Shown here one piece after another: positions 33,539-40,787 of a DNA stretch of 40,787 nucleotides (the stretch's first letter is position 1; the number at the start of each line of letters is the position of its first letter). Where the stretch lies: assembly GCA_017379895.1 (NCBI GenBank), contig JAFNVH010000082.1, positions 1-40,787 of the forward strand. The letters run 5' to 3'. The stretch is from Rikenellaceae bacterium. GTDB taxonomy: Bacteria > Bacteroidota > Bacteroidia > Bacteroidales > Rikenellaceae. The position numbers and the translations under genes are program-made. The notes beneath the pieces are model-generated. The model was not told the DNA's origin. It made no database searches and saw only the letters and a list, made by a program, of their open reading frames with translations.

Positions 33539-34816
33539 TTAATTTTTTGGTCGAGTAATTGTAAAAATGTGCTTTTTATTCTTAAAGCGGTACTCTACAT
33601 CAAGCGAATAGTAGTCGGCAATGGCTTTGACAAGCGCCAGACCCAAGCCCGTTGATCCCTCGCGTTTGGTGGCGCGATAGAAACGATCGAAGACGTGCTC
33701 TGCGTCGAGCGGAGTGTCGCCATCGTTACTGATTTCCAACTTATCGTAATTGATCGAAACGTCAATTCGGCTATTCTCGGGAGAGTGGATATAGGCGTTG
33801 CGAACCAGGTTGCCCACAAGCGTTACGGCAAGCGTTCGATTGATTGGTATGGTGAGCGACTCGGTACCATTGATACAGCACTCGATGTTGCGCTCCTCGA
33901 AAATCTCTCCATAGATTTCAACCTCATCACGGATCAATGCCGCAATATCGACATCGTTCATCTCGGGGAATTGACCATTGTCGATTTTGGTCAGCAGGAG
34001 CAGTGTCTTGTTGAGTTTGACGATATTGGCCAGCGAGTGGTTGACTCCTATCAGCTGTTCGAGTTGCTCCTCGGTGGGGTTGGTATTGTCTATGATCCAC
34101 TCGATGCGGTTGCCGATAATTGCCAATGGTGTTTGCAGTTCGTGCGAGGCATTTCCGATAAAGTTTTTCTGCTGCTCGAATAGGTGCTCCGAACGCTCGA
34201 CAGCCTTCTGTGCCGCATTGTTCAGTCGGCGGAACTCAGGGATATTTGTGTCGTTGGGTACAGCCTCGGGCTTATGGCCTGGTTGATAGCGGTCGAGCCA
34301 ATGCAACAACGCATACAAGGGTTGTATATTGTGACGCAGCACAAGTATCGTCGTAAGGATCACGATAATAAGCAAAATAAGATAGATCAAGGCAAGCCAA
34401 CGGAGAATTGCTGCAGCCAATTCGTCGCGCTCGAACGACGGTGAGCTAACGCGCAGCTCATAGAACCGACCCTCGTCATCTTCAAAAATGGTAGTCAGCA
34501 CGCGCGCGGGCTCATACTCCTCGCGTTCGAGAATATAGACTTCGATATCGCTATAAACGATTCCGTCGTGTGTCTTGGCGTAGATCGAATCGACGGGATG
34601 AATCGAATAGCTGTTATTCGAGCCCGAATTGAGCGCTGGCAACTCTTGATGCGAGAGCATTCGAACGATGATCATCTCGGAGTAGGTCTCCAAACTATCG
34701 TCCATCTCGTCGTTAATCTCCTTGATTAGTGCGAAATAGAATAGCACTGCCCACACGATCATCAGTGGGGCGAGTGCCAGTGTGAGGCGAATTGCTATGC
34801 GGGTGATCAATCTCAT
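33539..34816 (-). CDS. Sensor histidine kinase
   Basis: 425 residues. TM1 is at about 8-30, a periplasmic domain of about 105 residues follows, and TM2 is at about 137-160. The dimerisation/phosphoacceptor helix is NFIGNASHELQTPLAI with His225. The ATPase domain has N box NLVRNAYIHSP (336-346), G1 ISNDGD (362-367), F box FDRFYR and G2 GSTGLGLAL. There is no PAS domain, and a clear HAMP domain is not obvious between TM2 and the His helix. It follows its response regulator by 12 bases. The signal is unknown. Confidence 0.95.
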   Translation of the reverse strand: MRLITRIAIRLTLALAPLMIVWAVLFYFALIKEINDEMDDSLETYSEMIIVRMLSHQELPALNSGSNNSYSIHPVDSIYAKTHDGIVYSDIEVYILEREEYEPARVLTTIFEDDEGRFYELRVSSPSFERDELAAAILRWLALIYLILLIIVILTTILVLRHNIQPLYALLHWLDRYQPGHKPEAVPNDTNIPEFRRLNNAAQKAVERSEHLFEQQKNFIGNASHELQTPLAIIGNRIEWIIDNTNPTEEQLEQLIGVNHSLANIVKLNKTLLLLTKIDNGQFPEMNDVDIAALIRDEVEIYGEIFEERNIECCINGTESLTIPINRTLAVTLVGNLVRNAYIHSPENSRIDVSINYDKLEISNDGDTPLDAEHVFDRFYRATKREGSTGLGLALVKAIADYYSLDVEYRFKNKKHIFTITRPKN

Positions 34817-34828
34817 TGTGGGCCGTGT

Positions 34829-35512
34829 TTATGGTTCGCGTTCAACAAGTTTGTAGCCAAAACCATATACTGACTTCAACTCAATCGAGGCGTTGGCAGC
34901 ATCAAGTTTACGTCGAAGGTTCTTGACTTGCGCATAGACGAAATGAAAATTGTCGGCCTGGTCCGCGTGATCACCCCAAACGGCCTCCGCCAAAACCGCC
35001 TTGTCGATCAGATGGCGTGGGCGCTGAATGAAGTAGTGGAGTATAGTGAACTCCTTTTTGAGTAGTTCGAGCTCTTGGTCATTGACAAAAACGCGCGATG
35101 AACTTGGGTCGAGACGCACATTACCGATGGTTAGCGACATATCGCCACGTCCCTGACTGCGACGAATAACGCTGCGAATGCGTGCCACCAATTCGGCCAA
35201 ATGAAACGGCTTGGGCAGGTAATCATCTGCGCCTTGCTCCAATCCTGCGATGCGATCTTCGAGCGAGTCGCGTGCCGAAATAATGATCACATTATCGCGT
35301 TTGCGCATTGCCTTAATTTGTTCGAGGAGTTTCAGTCCGTTGCCGTCGGGCAGCATAATATCAAGCAGAATACAGTCGTAGTCGTAACCTGCTATTTTAC
35401 CTTCGGCCTCGGCGAAGTCGGCAGCGGTTTCGACCACGTATCGCTCCTGTTGGAGTGTGCGTTGCATCAGCTCGCGCAACGATGACTCATCTTCAATAAT
35501 AAGTATCTTCAT
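34829..35512 (-). CDS. OmpR/PhoB-family response regulator
   Basis: 227 residues. The receiver domain has acidic residues Glu7/Asp8, phosphoacceptor Asp51 (LLDIMLPDG), Ser79 and Lys101 (LPKPFHLAEL). The winged helix (about 125-225) has LKKEFTILHYFIQRP and VYAQVKNLRRKLDA, ending in the usual VYGFGYKL. The start at 35512 (MKILIIEDE) is chosen over the in-frame 35593, whose extra 27 residues lie upstream of the -7 box at 35519-35526. It is the first gene of the pair with the kinase. It likely controls itself and the PepSY-like gene. Confidence 0.95.
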   Translation of the reverse strand: MKILIIEDESSLRELMQRTLQQERYVVETAADFAEAEGKIAGYDYDCILLDIMLPDGNGLKLLEQIKAMRKRDNVIIISARDSLEDRIAGLEQGADDYLPKPFHLAELVARIRSVIRRSQGRGDMSLTIGNVRLDPSSSRVFVNDQELELLKKEFTILHYFIQRPRHLIDKAVLAEAVWGDHADQADNFHFVYAQVKNLRRKLDAANASIELKSVYGFGYKLVEREP

Positions 35513-35518
35513 AATGCA

Positions 35519-35526
35519 CAAAAATA
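35519..35526 (-). promoter_or_regulatory. -7 box (TATTTTTG) of the response regulator
   Basis: Minus-strand TATTTTTG ends 6 bases before the ATG at 35512, implying a very short or absent leader. CAAAA at 35549 on the plus strand could be the -33 TTTTG at 22-base spacing. Confidence 0.5.
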
Positions 35527-35600
35527 TGGCGCGATTTTGTAGTAAATTCAAAATGCGCAGTGAGTCTGCACCAAAAATAGTGATTTTTTTCAAGAATTTG

Positions 35601-35608
35601 TATCTTTG
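35601..35608 (+). promoter_or_regulatory. -7 box (TATCTTTG) of sdaA
   Basis: TATCTTTG is 25 bases before ATG 35634. The -33 element is weak. Confidence 0.6.
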
Positions 35609-35633
35609 TGAACCTTTTTAAGAACTTTATGCT

Positions 35634-36845
35634 ATGGAATCACTCAAAGAGTTATATAAAATAGGCCACGGACCGTCGAGTAGCCACACGATGGGTCCAT
35701 TCAAGGCGGCAACGATGTTCGCCGAGCGCCATTCGGAGGCAGAGCGTTTTCGCGTTACGCTCTACGGTAGTTTGGCCGCAACAGGCAAGGGTCATATGAC
35801 CGATCAGGCGATCATCAATGCAATGATGTCTACAGCTCCAGCCGAGATTATTTGGGAACCCGATACGGTGCTTCCGCGCCACACTAACGGTATGTTCTTC
35901 GAGGCGTTGGTTGGCGACGAGGTTGTTGCGTCGTGGCACGCTTACAGTATTGGTGGTGGTACGATCGTCGATGACGGCACAACAATCAATCTGCGTGAGG
36001 ATGTCTACCCGATGAACAACATCGCCGATATTCTAGCGTGGTGTGTAGATAATGGTCGCGACTATTGGGAGTATGTTGATGAGTGCGAGGGACCCGAGAT
36101 ATGGGATCATCTGCGCGAGGTGTGGCATACGATGTGCGACGCCATTGAGCGCGGCCTGAACAACGAGGGTGTGCTACCTGGTGGTTTGGGTGTTAAGCGT
36201 AAGGCCTCTACCTATTATGTCAAGGCAAGTGGCTATCGCGATAGTCTCAATAGTCGTGGTAAGATCTATGCCTATGCGCTGGCAACTTCGGAGGAGAATG
36301 CGTCGGGTAATGTGATTGTGACGGCTCCGACATGCGGATCGAGCGGTGTGCTGCCTGCGGTGCTTTACCACCTCTATAAAACGCGAGACTTCCGCGAGAT
36401 CCGTATTCTGCGAGCGCTGGCTACGGCAGGTCTGTTTGGTAATGTAGTTAAGACTAACGCGTCGGTGTCGGGTGCCGAGGTGGGTTGTCAGGGCGAGGTA
36501 GGTGTGGCCTGCGCAATGGCAGCAGCAGCGGCGTGCCAACTCTTTGGCGGTACTCCTTCGCAGATTGAGTATGCTGCCGAGATGGCTTTGGAACACCACT
36601 TGGGCTTGACGTGCGACCCTGTGTGCGGTTTGGTGCAGGTGCCTTGTATCGAGCGTAATGCGGTGGCCGCGGCACGTGCTCTCGATGCGAATATCTATGC
36701 AACCTATTCGGACGGTAACCATAGTGTCAGCTTTGATCGCGTGGTCGAGGTGATGAAACAGACGGGTCACGACCTGCCCAGCCTCTACAAGGAAACAGCT
36801 ACGGGTGGTCTGGCTAAGGAGTTGGGCTGTCGCCTGCCTCGATAA
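35634..36845 (+). CDS. sdaA: L-serine ammonia-lyase, iron-sulfur dependent, single chain
   Basis: Deaminates L-serine to pyruvate and ammonia with a [4Fe-4S] cluster. 403 residues. The beta-domain motif GPSSSHTMGP (13-22) is followed by the alpha domain with APTCGSSG (about 231-238). Likely cluster ligands are Cys285 (GCQGEVG), Cys327 and Cys338 (CDPVCGLVQVPC). Their spacings of 42 and 11 are those I recall for the Legionella enzyme. Cys399 near the C-terminus fits the tail cysteine that plugs the free iron site in that enzyme. It is a lone gene with its own promoter and a following terminator. Confidence 0.95.
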   Translation: MESLKELYKIGHGPSSSHTMGPFKAATMFAERHSEAERFRVTLYGSLAATGKGHMTDQAIINAMMSTAPAEIIWEPDTVLPRHTNGMFFEALVGDEVVASWHAYSIGGGTIVDDGTTINLREDVYPMNNIADILAWCVDNGRDYWEYVDECEGPEIWDHLREVWHTMCDAIERGLNNEGVLPGGLGVKRKASTYYVKASGYRDSLNSRGKIYAYALATSEENASGNVIVTAPTCGSSGVLPAVLYHLYKTRDFREIRILRALATAGLFGNVVKTNASVSGAEVGCQGEVGVACAMAAAAACQLFGGTPSQIEYAAEMALEHHLGLTCDPVCGLVQVPCIERNAVAAARALDANIYATYSDGNHSVSFDRVVEVMKQTGHDLPSLYKETATGGLAKELGCRLPR

Positions 36846-36863
36846 GTTACGAGTAATAAATGC

Positions 36864-36896
36864 AGTGGAGAGTCCTTTCGGATTCTCCGCTATTTT
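36864..36896. terminator. Terminator between sdaA and the YbaN-type gene
   Basis: The hairpin AGTGGAGAGTCC / GGATTCTCCGCT (36864-36891) closes on a TTTC loop and is followed by ATTTTT. It serves sdaA and may also serve the convergent gene. Confidence 0.75.
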
Positions 36897-36898
36897 TA

Positions 36899-37264
36899 TT
36901 ATGACTTGCGCAGGGTTTTGAACGAGAGAATGTGAATGGTGATAGCCACCGCCAGAGCTCCCAATACAATGCGCAACCACAGTGGCTCAACAACTGCCAC
37001 AATGCAGTAACCCATTGTCAGCCACAGCAGACTGACCGATACGATCTTTGCGTGCAAAGGTATGGCGTGGCTCTCTCGGAAATTGCGGATATAGCGACCG
37101 AAATAGGGGTGGTTGAGCAACCAGTCGTATAATCGGGGCGACGAACGAAAATAGAGTGCTGCTGCCAAAAGCAACAACGGCGTGGTTGGTAGTAGCGGCA
37201 GGAAGATGCCGATAATACCCAACGCGAATGCGATCGATCCGATTATGATAAATACTATTTTCAT
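36899..37264 (-). CDS. YbaN/DUF454 family inner-membrane protein
   Basis: 121 residues with a first hydrophobic hairpin (about 2-22 and 28-42) that carries the family signature GIIGIFLPLLPTTPLLLLAA. The conserved cytoplasmic stretch SSPRLYDWLLNHPYFGRYIRNF (about 51-62 onward) follows, then two more membrane segments (about 74-92 and 97-114). Function is unknown in the family. A -7 box ends 5 bases before the ATG. Confidence 0.9.
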   Translation of the reverse strand: MKIVFIIIGSIAFALGIIGIFLPLLPTTPLLLLAAALYFRSSPRLYDWLLNHPYFGRYIRNFRESHAIPLHAKIVSVSLLWLTMGYCIVAVVEPLWLRIVLGALAVAITIHILSFKTLRKS

Positions 37265-37269
37265 GGCGG

Positions 37270-37277
37270 CAAAAGTA
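37270..37277 (-). promoter_or_regulatory. -7 box (TACTTTTG) of the YbaN-type gene, near-leaderless
   Basis: Minus-strand TACTTTTG lies 5 bases before the ATG at 37264. No -33 element is obvious. Confidence 0.5.
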
Positions 37278-37487
37278 TGTAAAAAAATCGAAAAAGGCTA
37301 CTGCCGTCGTTAAGTTCTTGCGCAGTGAAATATTCTCGCGCCCTTTCACAATAAAACGATCCAAACACACGTTATTATTATGTGCAAACGTTCGATATTC
37401 GCCGTATCGCGATAAGCAGACTGCTCACCGCATTGGTGTGAATCTATCCTCGATTGGTCAGAAAGTCGAAATAATAGGGGTAAGTTA

Positions 37488-37516
37488 TTGCAATTTGGGA
37501 ATATTTGATACCTTTG
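37488..37516 (+). promoter_or_regulatory. Promoter of the AraC-family gene
   Basis: TTG 37488-37490, 18 bases, TACCTTTG 37509-37516. The leader is about 20 bases. The rest of the 278-base gap from 37265 to 37542 holds nothing I can identify. Confidence 0.6.
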
Positions 37517-37542
37517 TGCAAGAGAAAAATAAGAAGTGTCTT

Positions 37543-38439
37543 ATGGAAAATGAATTAACCGAACTAACCGTCCCGCAGATTAAAGAGATCGCGGGATACA
37601 AAAATATGAGCGACGATTTCTATGTTTTTCGTGCGTCGAGTGGCGACCATTTTCTCGAAGGTCGAACCCTGCGAATGAAGGCTTTTACGGTCGTGCTCTG
37701 CACCGACGGCGTTGAGAACGGATCGGTGAATCTTCGTGAGGTGAGCATCAATAAGGGTTCGCTGTTGATGTCATTCCCGAACAACGTGCTGAAAATCGAG
37801 GCGGGTTATCCCGTTGCGACAGTGCGCGGTATAATTCTATCGCAGGATTTTATGCGTACCTTGCAGGTTGATGTCAAGAACTCGCTGCCGCTATTTATGC
37901 GCCTGGCGTATAACCCGCTGATTAATCTGACCCAAAAGCAGCAGGAGGATATCGAACGCTATCTTGATCTTCTCGAGAATATTGCTGACAATGATTCGCT
38001 TATTCATCGTGACGAAATTGTGCGCGGATTGTTGATGTCGATGTTCTACTGCATCAACGATATGTACGAGCAGAGCCCACAAATAACCGACGATAAGGAT
38101 CGTTCGGTGCGTAATCGCCGCGAGGAGTACTTCGCCAAATTTATTACGTTGCTGTCGGAGAACTTCAAGAGCGAGCGCACGGTTGGTTTCTATGCCGAGC
38201 AGATGTGTGTGACGCCCAAGTATCTCTCGTTGCTGATCAAAGATTTCAGCGGCAAATCGGCAGCCGAATGGATTGATAGCTATGTAATTATCGAGGCTAA
38301 GACACTGCTGCGCTACTCGACAATGAGTATTCAGGAGGTGGCCTACACGTTGAATTTCTCGTCGCAGTCGTTCTTCGGCAAGTACTTCAAACACCTGACT
38401 GGTATGTCGCCTAGCGAATACAAGCTTTCGGGCAAATAA
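37543..38439 (+). CDS. AraC-family transcriptional regulator
   Basis: 298 residues. An N-terminal cupin-like sensor region covers about 20-150 and ends in LPLFMRLAYNPLI. A helical linker follows, then the two helix-turn-helix motifs of AraC/XylS in about the last 105 residues: FYAEQMCVTPKYLSLLIKDF, SGKSAAEWIDSYVIIEAKTLL, SIQEVAYTLNFSSQSFFGKYF and TGMSPSEYK. ATG 37543 is chosen because the in-frame ATG at 37318 lies upstream of the promoter. The target and ligand are unknown. The convergent neighbour is the polyamine dehydrogenase. Confidence 0.93.
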   Translation: MENELTELTVPQIKEIAGYKNMSDDFYVFRASSGDHFLEGRTLRMKAFTVVLCTDGVENGSVNLREVSINKGSLLMSFPNNVLKIEAGYPVATVRGIILSQDFMRTLQVDVKNSLPLFMRLAYNPLINLTQKQQEDIERYLDLLENIADNDSLIHRDEIVRGLLMSMFYCINDMYEQSPQITDDKDRSVRNRREEYFAKFITLLSENFKSERTVGFYAEQMCVTPKYLSLLIKDFSGKSAAEWIDSYVIIEAKTLLRYSTMSIQEVAYTLNFSSQSFFGKYFKHLTGMSPSEYKLSGK

Positions 38440-38459
38440 CAGCCTCCAACGCCAAAATA

Positions 38460-38493
38460 AAAGGCCGTCCTCCATGCTTGGAAGACGGCCTTT
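38460..38493. terminator. Bidirectional terminator between the AraC gene and the polyamine dehydrogenase
   Basis: Arms AAAGGCCGTC... and ...GACGGCCTTT (38460 and 38493 ends) with one mismatch and a TGCT loop. T-rich flanks lie on both sides. Confidence 0.82.
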
Positions 38494-38511
38494 GTTGTGT
38501 TGGTCTTGCGA

Positions 38512-39702
38512 CTACAATTCGATATCAACATCGAACAGCTCGTGCCAGGGCAGACCCTGCTCGCCCAGCTCCGCCAGGAACGGATCGGGATCGAACTCCT
38601 CTACGTTGAACACGCCTGCACCGCGCCACAGACCCTTAGCCCACATCGAAGCACCCAGCGCTGCGGGAACACCAGTGGTGAAGCTTACGGCCTGAGTACC
38701 CGTCTCGGCAAATGCCTGCTCGTGGTCGCAGTTGTTGTAGATATAGTAAGTACGCTCCTTGCCATCCTTGATACCGCGAATACGGCAACCGATCGAGGTC
38801 TGACCGTGGTAGTTTGCGCCGAGTGACTTAGGATCGGGAAGAACGGCCTTCAAGAACTGAATAGGAACGATCTCAACGCCATTGTAGATAATGGGATCGA
38901 TACGCGCCATACCGATGTTCTGGATCACGCGCAGGTGAGTCAGATACTCCTGACCAAAGGTCATCCAGAAACGTGCACGCTTGATGGTGGGGTAGTTCTT
39001 AACGAGCGACTCCAACTCCTCGTGATAGATCAGATACGACTCGCGTTCGCCAATCTCGGGGTAGTTCAGCGGCTTGTGAATTTCGTGCGGCTCGGTTACA
39101 ACCCACTTGCCATTCTCCCAGTAGCGACCCTTCTGCGTCACCTCGCGGATGTTGATTTCGGGGTTGAAGTTGGTTGCGAATGCCATACCGTGGTTACCTG
39201 CGTTGCAGTCAACAATATCAAGGTAGTGAATCTCGTCGAAGTGGTGCTTAGCAGCGTATGCGGTGAAGATAGCCGTTACGCCCGGATCGAAACCGCAACC
39301 GAGAATAGCCGTCAGGCCCTTCTCTCGGAAACGCTCCTGATATGCCCACTGCCACGAGTACTCGAACTTAGCCTCGTCCTTGGGCTCGTAGTTAGCCGTG
39401 TCGAGATAGTTCGCGTTGCACTCCAAGCAAGCGTCCATAATGGTCAGGTCCTGATAGGGGAGTGCCACGTTGATAACGATATCGGGCTTGTACTCCTTCA
39501 TCAGAGCCACCAATTCGGGCACGCTGTCAGCATCAACCTGAGCAGTTTTTACACGACCGCCACCGATCTGCTCGGCAACAGCATCACATTTCGATTTTGT
39601 ACGGCTTGCGAGCATCACATCAGTGAAGATGGGATTTGCTGCAACCTTCTGGGTAACAACGGTTCCGACACCGCCTGCACCAATAATCAGAGCTTTACAC
39701 AT
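38512..39702 (-). CDS. Carboxynorspermidine/carboxyspermidine dehydrogenase
   Basis: A saccharopine-dehydrogenase-fold enzyme that joins aspartate semialdehyde to a diamine with NADPH, forming carboxy(nor)spermidine, the precursor of spermidine made by the non-SAM route. 396 residues. The Rossmann motif LIIGAGGVGTVVTQKVA is at 5-21, VINVALPYQDLTIMDACL near 96-113, then ILGCGFDPGVTAIF and DIVDCNAGNHG. The late YIYNNCDHEQAFAETGTQAVSF and TGVPAALGA are characteristic of this group over saccharopine dehydrogenases. The partner decarboxylase (nspC) is not in the window. Confidence 0.92.
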   Translation of the reverse strand: MCKALIIGAGGVGTVVTQKVAANPIFTDVMLASRTKSKCDAVAEQIGGGRVKTAQVDADSVPELVALMKEYKPDIVINVALPYQDLTIMDACLECNANYLDTANYEPKDEAKFEYSWQWAYQERFREKGLTAILGCGFDPGVTAIFTAYAAKHHFDEIHYLDIVDCNAGNHGMAFATNFNPEINIREVTQKGRYWENGKWVVTEPHEIHKPLNYPEIGERESYLIYHEELESLVKNYPTIKRARFWMTFGQEYLTHLRVIQNIGMARIDPIIYNGVEIVPIQFLKAVLPDPKSLGANYHGQTSIGCRIRGIKDGKERTYYIYNNCDHEQAFAETGTQAVSFTTGVPAALGASMWAKGLWRGAGVFNVEEFDPDPFLAELGEQGLPWHELFDVDIEL

Positions 39703-39737
39703 AGGTCTATATTTTGTTTGTTGTTTTCTTATTTGGG

Positions 39738-39768
39738 CAAATATACTTATTTTATTTCAGACTGCAAA
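39738..39768 (-). promoter_or_regulatory. Consensus promoter of the polyamine dehydrogenase
   Basis: On the minus strand TTTG (39765-39768), exactly 19 bases, TATATTTG (39738-39745), 35 bases before the ATG. Confidence 0.85.
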
Positions 39769-39785
39769 GCGCTGTGCAAATATGT

Positions 39786-39816
39786 TTTGTAAAGAGCAAG
39801 ATTTTCTTTATATTTG
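39786..39816 (+). promoter_or_regulatory. Consensus promoter of the DUF2807-like lipoprotein
   Basis: TTTG 39786-39789, exactly 19 bases, TATATTTG 39809-39816. It is back-to-back with the dehydrogenase promoter, with 17 bases between them. It excludes the ATGs at 39714 and 39819 as likely starts. Confidence 0.85.
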
Positions 39817-39845
39817 CGATGTCGAAATCCCTAAAACTAAGTGCT

Positions 39846-40556
39846 ATGAAACTACGAACCGCCTTTTCGCTATTTGTTGCGATGATTTTTTGCGCAGCTT
39901 GCTCTGATTCGTCAGATGCTCCTAAGCCTATTATCATTCCCGAAGGAGAAATCATTACTCAAATGCGTACTTTTGATATTGCATCATTTGAAGCTGCACT
40001 GCGAGAGGGTATTACGTATGGCTTTTTGACAGTAGAAAATGGTATGGAGGTGCTTTTCGATGAAGAGTTACCTGACGGAACGATCGAAGTTACTACTCAC
40101 GAAAATATTCAACCTTATGTTGATGTATTAGTATCGTCATTTGATCCGGCTGTGCGTATAAGACTAAACTATGATTATGAGTATGATCACGCTTCTGTTA
40201 AACTGCGTATGTCGCCTAATTTGTTTTGCGCATTTGATGGCTCACATTTTATTTTCAAAGATGAGGTGGCAAGACAAAGAATGGCCTTTTTGCTCTCTCG
40301 TAATTCATATACTGAGATCTCTGGATCGTGTGAAAATTTTTCGGTTATACTTTGTGGCGGTACGATGAATGCAACGAATATGAATGTTGCAAAAGCTCAT
40401 ATGTCTCTAATCAATGATGCTAAAATATCAACTATAAATATTTCCGAAAGCTTGACAGGCTATCTGACAAGCGGCTCTAAATTATATTACAAGGGTACAC
40501 CAGCAGAAATGGATATCCAGGTAAGCGATGGCGCAGAGTTGATAAAATGTGACTGA
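39846..40556 (+). CDS. AT-rich lipoprotein, DUF2807-like C-terminus
   Basis: 236 residues from ATG 39846. The lipoprotein signal is MKLRTAFSLFVAMIFCAAC with Cys19 modified, followed by SDSSDAP. The remainder reads as a beta-helix-like fold (FSVILCGGTMNATNMNVAKAHM; KISTINISESLTGYLTSG). It ends in GSKLYYKGTPAEMDIQVSDG, which resembles the end of DUF2807 (GIN) domains of Bacteroidetes surface proteins. Base composition is clearly more AT-rich than any neighbour, and codon use lacks the GAG/TCG bias of the rest of the window, suggesting recent acquisition. The function is unknown. Confidence 0.8.
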   Translation: MKLRTAFSLFVAMIFCAACSDSSDAPKPIIIPEGEIITQMRTFDIASFEAALREGITYGFLTVENGMEVLFDEELPDGTIEVTTHENIQPYVDVLVSSFDPAVRIRLNYDYEYDHASVKLRMSPNLFCAFDGSHFIFKDEVARQRMAFLLSRNSYTEISGSCENFSVILCGGTMNATNMNVAKAHMSLINDAKISTINISESLTGYLTSGSKLYYKGTPAEMDIQVSDGAELIKCD

Positions 40557-40576
40557 TAAGTGTTTATGTTATGGTT

Positions 40577-40605
40577 AATGGGCGCAATATTGTGCCCATT
40601 TTCTT
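40577..40605 (+). terminator. Terminator of the DUF2807-like lipoprotein
   Basis: Arms AATGGGC (40577-40583) and GCCCATT (40594-40600), extendable inward, then TTCTTT. Confidence 0.75.
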
Positions 40606-40653
40606 TGTCAATACCCTAAACACGAGCCGTGTAATAAAAAAATAGGGGAATAA

Positions 40654-40685
40654 TTTGGGTATGTGGAAAATAGTTTATACATTTG
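40654..40685 (+). promoter_or_regulatory. Promoter of tRNA-Lys
   Basis: TTTG 40654-40657, 20 bases, TACATTTG 40678-40685, 42 bases before the tRNA. Confidence 0.78.
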
Positions 40686-40727
40686 CACCACCAAAAATCG
40701 AGGTTTCGACCACGAGAGTATGGCGAT

Positions 40728-40787
40728 GATCCGGTAGCTCAGTCGGTAGAGCACAACACTTTTAATGTTGGGGTCCCGGGTTCGAGC
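40728..40787 (+). tRNA. tRNA-Lys (TTT), truncated by the window end
   Basis: Acceptor GATCCGG, D arm GCTCAGTCGGTAGAGC, anticodon stem CAACA/TGTTG around CTTTTAA (anticodon TTT), and the start of the T arm CCCGGGTTCGAGC. The last 13 or so bases lie outside the window. Confidence 0.92.

Overview
The window looks like a chromosomal segment from a member of the Bacteroidales. The evidence is the recurring Bacteroidetes-type promoter (TTTG, about 19-20 bases, TAnnTTTG), the near absence of clear Shine-Dalgarno sequences, the single-chain L-serine dehydratase, the N-succinylornithine-type arginine cluster and the carboxynorspermidine dehydrogenase. Medium GC, heavy use of TCG serine codons and the family content would fit Rikenellaceae/Alistipes or a relative, but I cannot fix the genus. 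There is no phage, insertion sequence, CRISPR array or conjugative element. This is mostly core metabolism with a few unusual proteins.

Layout. 1-7.3 kb: the tail of an unknown gene, gpmI, a tiny divergent membrane protein, then a plus-strand run of an outer-membrane barrel protein, phoH, purC, pepD and a lipid/diacylglycerol kinase. 7.3-12.9 kb: a lipoprotein, a HAD phosphatase, asnA, tRNA-Met, a potassium-channel-like protein with a non-canonical filter, a phosphoglycolate-phosphatase-like HAD coupled to a patatin, and mscL. 13-20 kb: a biotin-dependent carboxyltransferase with two tandem biotinyl domains, and a sodium:solute symporter followed 9 bases later by a large secreted amidase-like protein. 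20-20.3 kb: a hairpin-rich spacer with an 83/84-base periodicity that abuts tRNA-Ser(GCT). 20.4-21.5 kb: a beta-lactamase-like serine hydrolase lipoprotein.

21.6-29.8 kb is a compact arginine operon: GNAT acetyltransferase, argG, argC, argD, argF' (N-succinylornithine type, with Ala at the specificity position 90), argB, argE-like deacylase and argH, ending in a strong UUCG-loop terminator. It covers glutamate to arginine through N-acylated intermediates, apart from carbamoyl phosphate supply. The GNAT is the natural candidate for the first acylation step.

29.8-32.8 kb (minus strand) is a putative sugar-use operon: ROK kinase with a degenerate zinc site, MFS transporter and SIS-domain protein. 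33-35.5 kb (minus strand) holds an OmpR-type response regulator, a sensor kinase and a periplasmic PepSY-like protein. 35.6-40.8 kb holds sdaA, a YbaN-type membrane protein, an AraC-family regulator, carboxynorspermidine dehydrogenase, a divergent AT-rich DUF2807-like lipoprotein and the start of a tRNA-Lys.

Points that most deserve a second look: the TVGAA channel filter, the duplicated biotinyl domain, the symporter/amidase pair, the zinc-site-less ROK kinase operon, the GNAT plus Ala90 transcarbamylase, and the hairpin units next to tRNA-Ser. No wholly new multi-gene system is evident.
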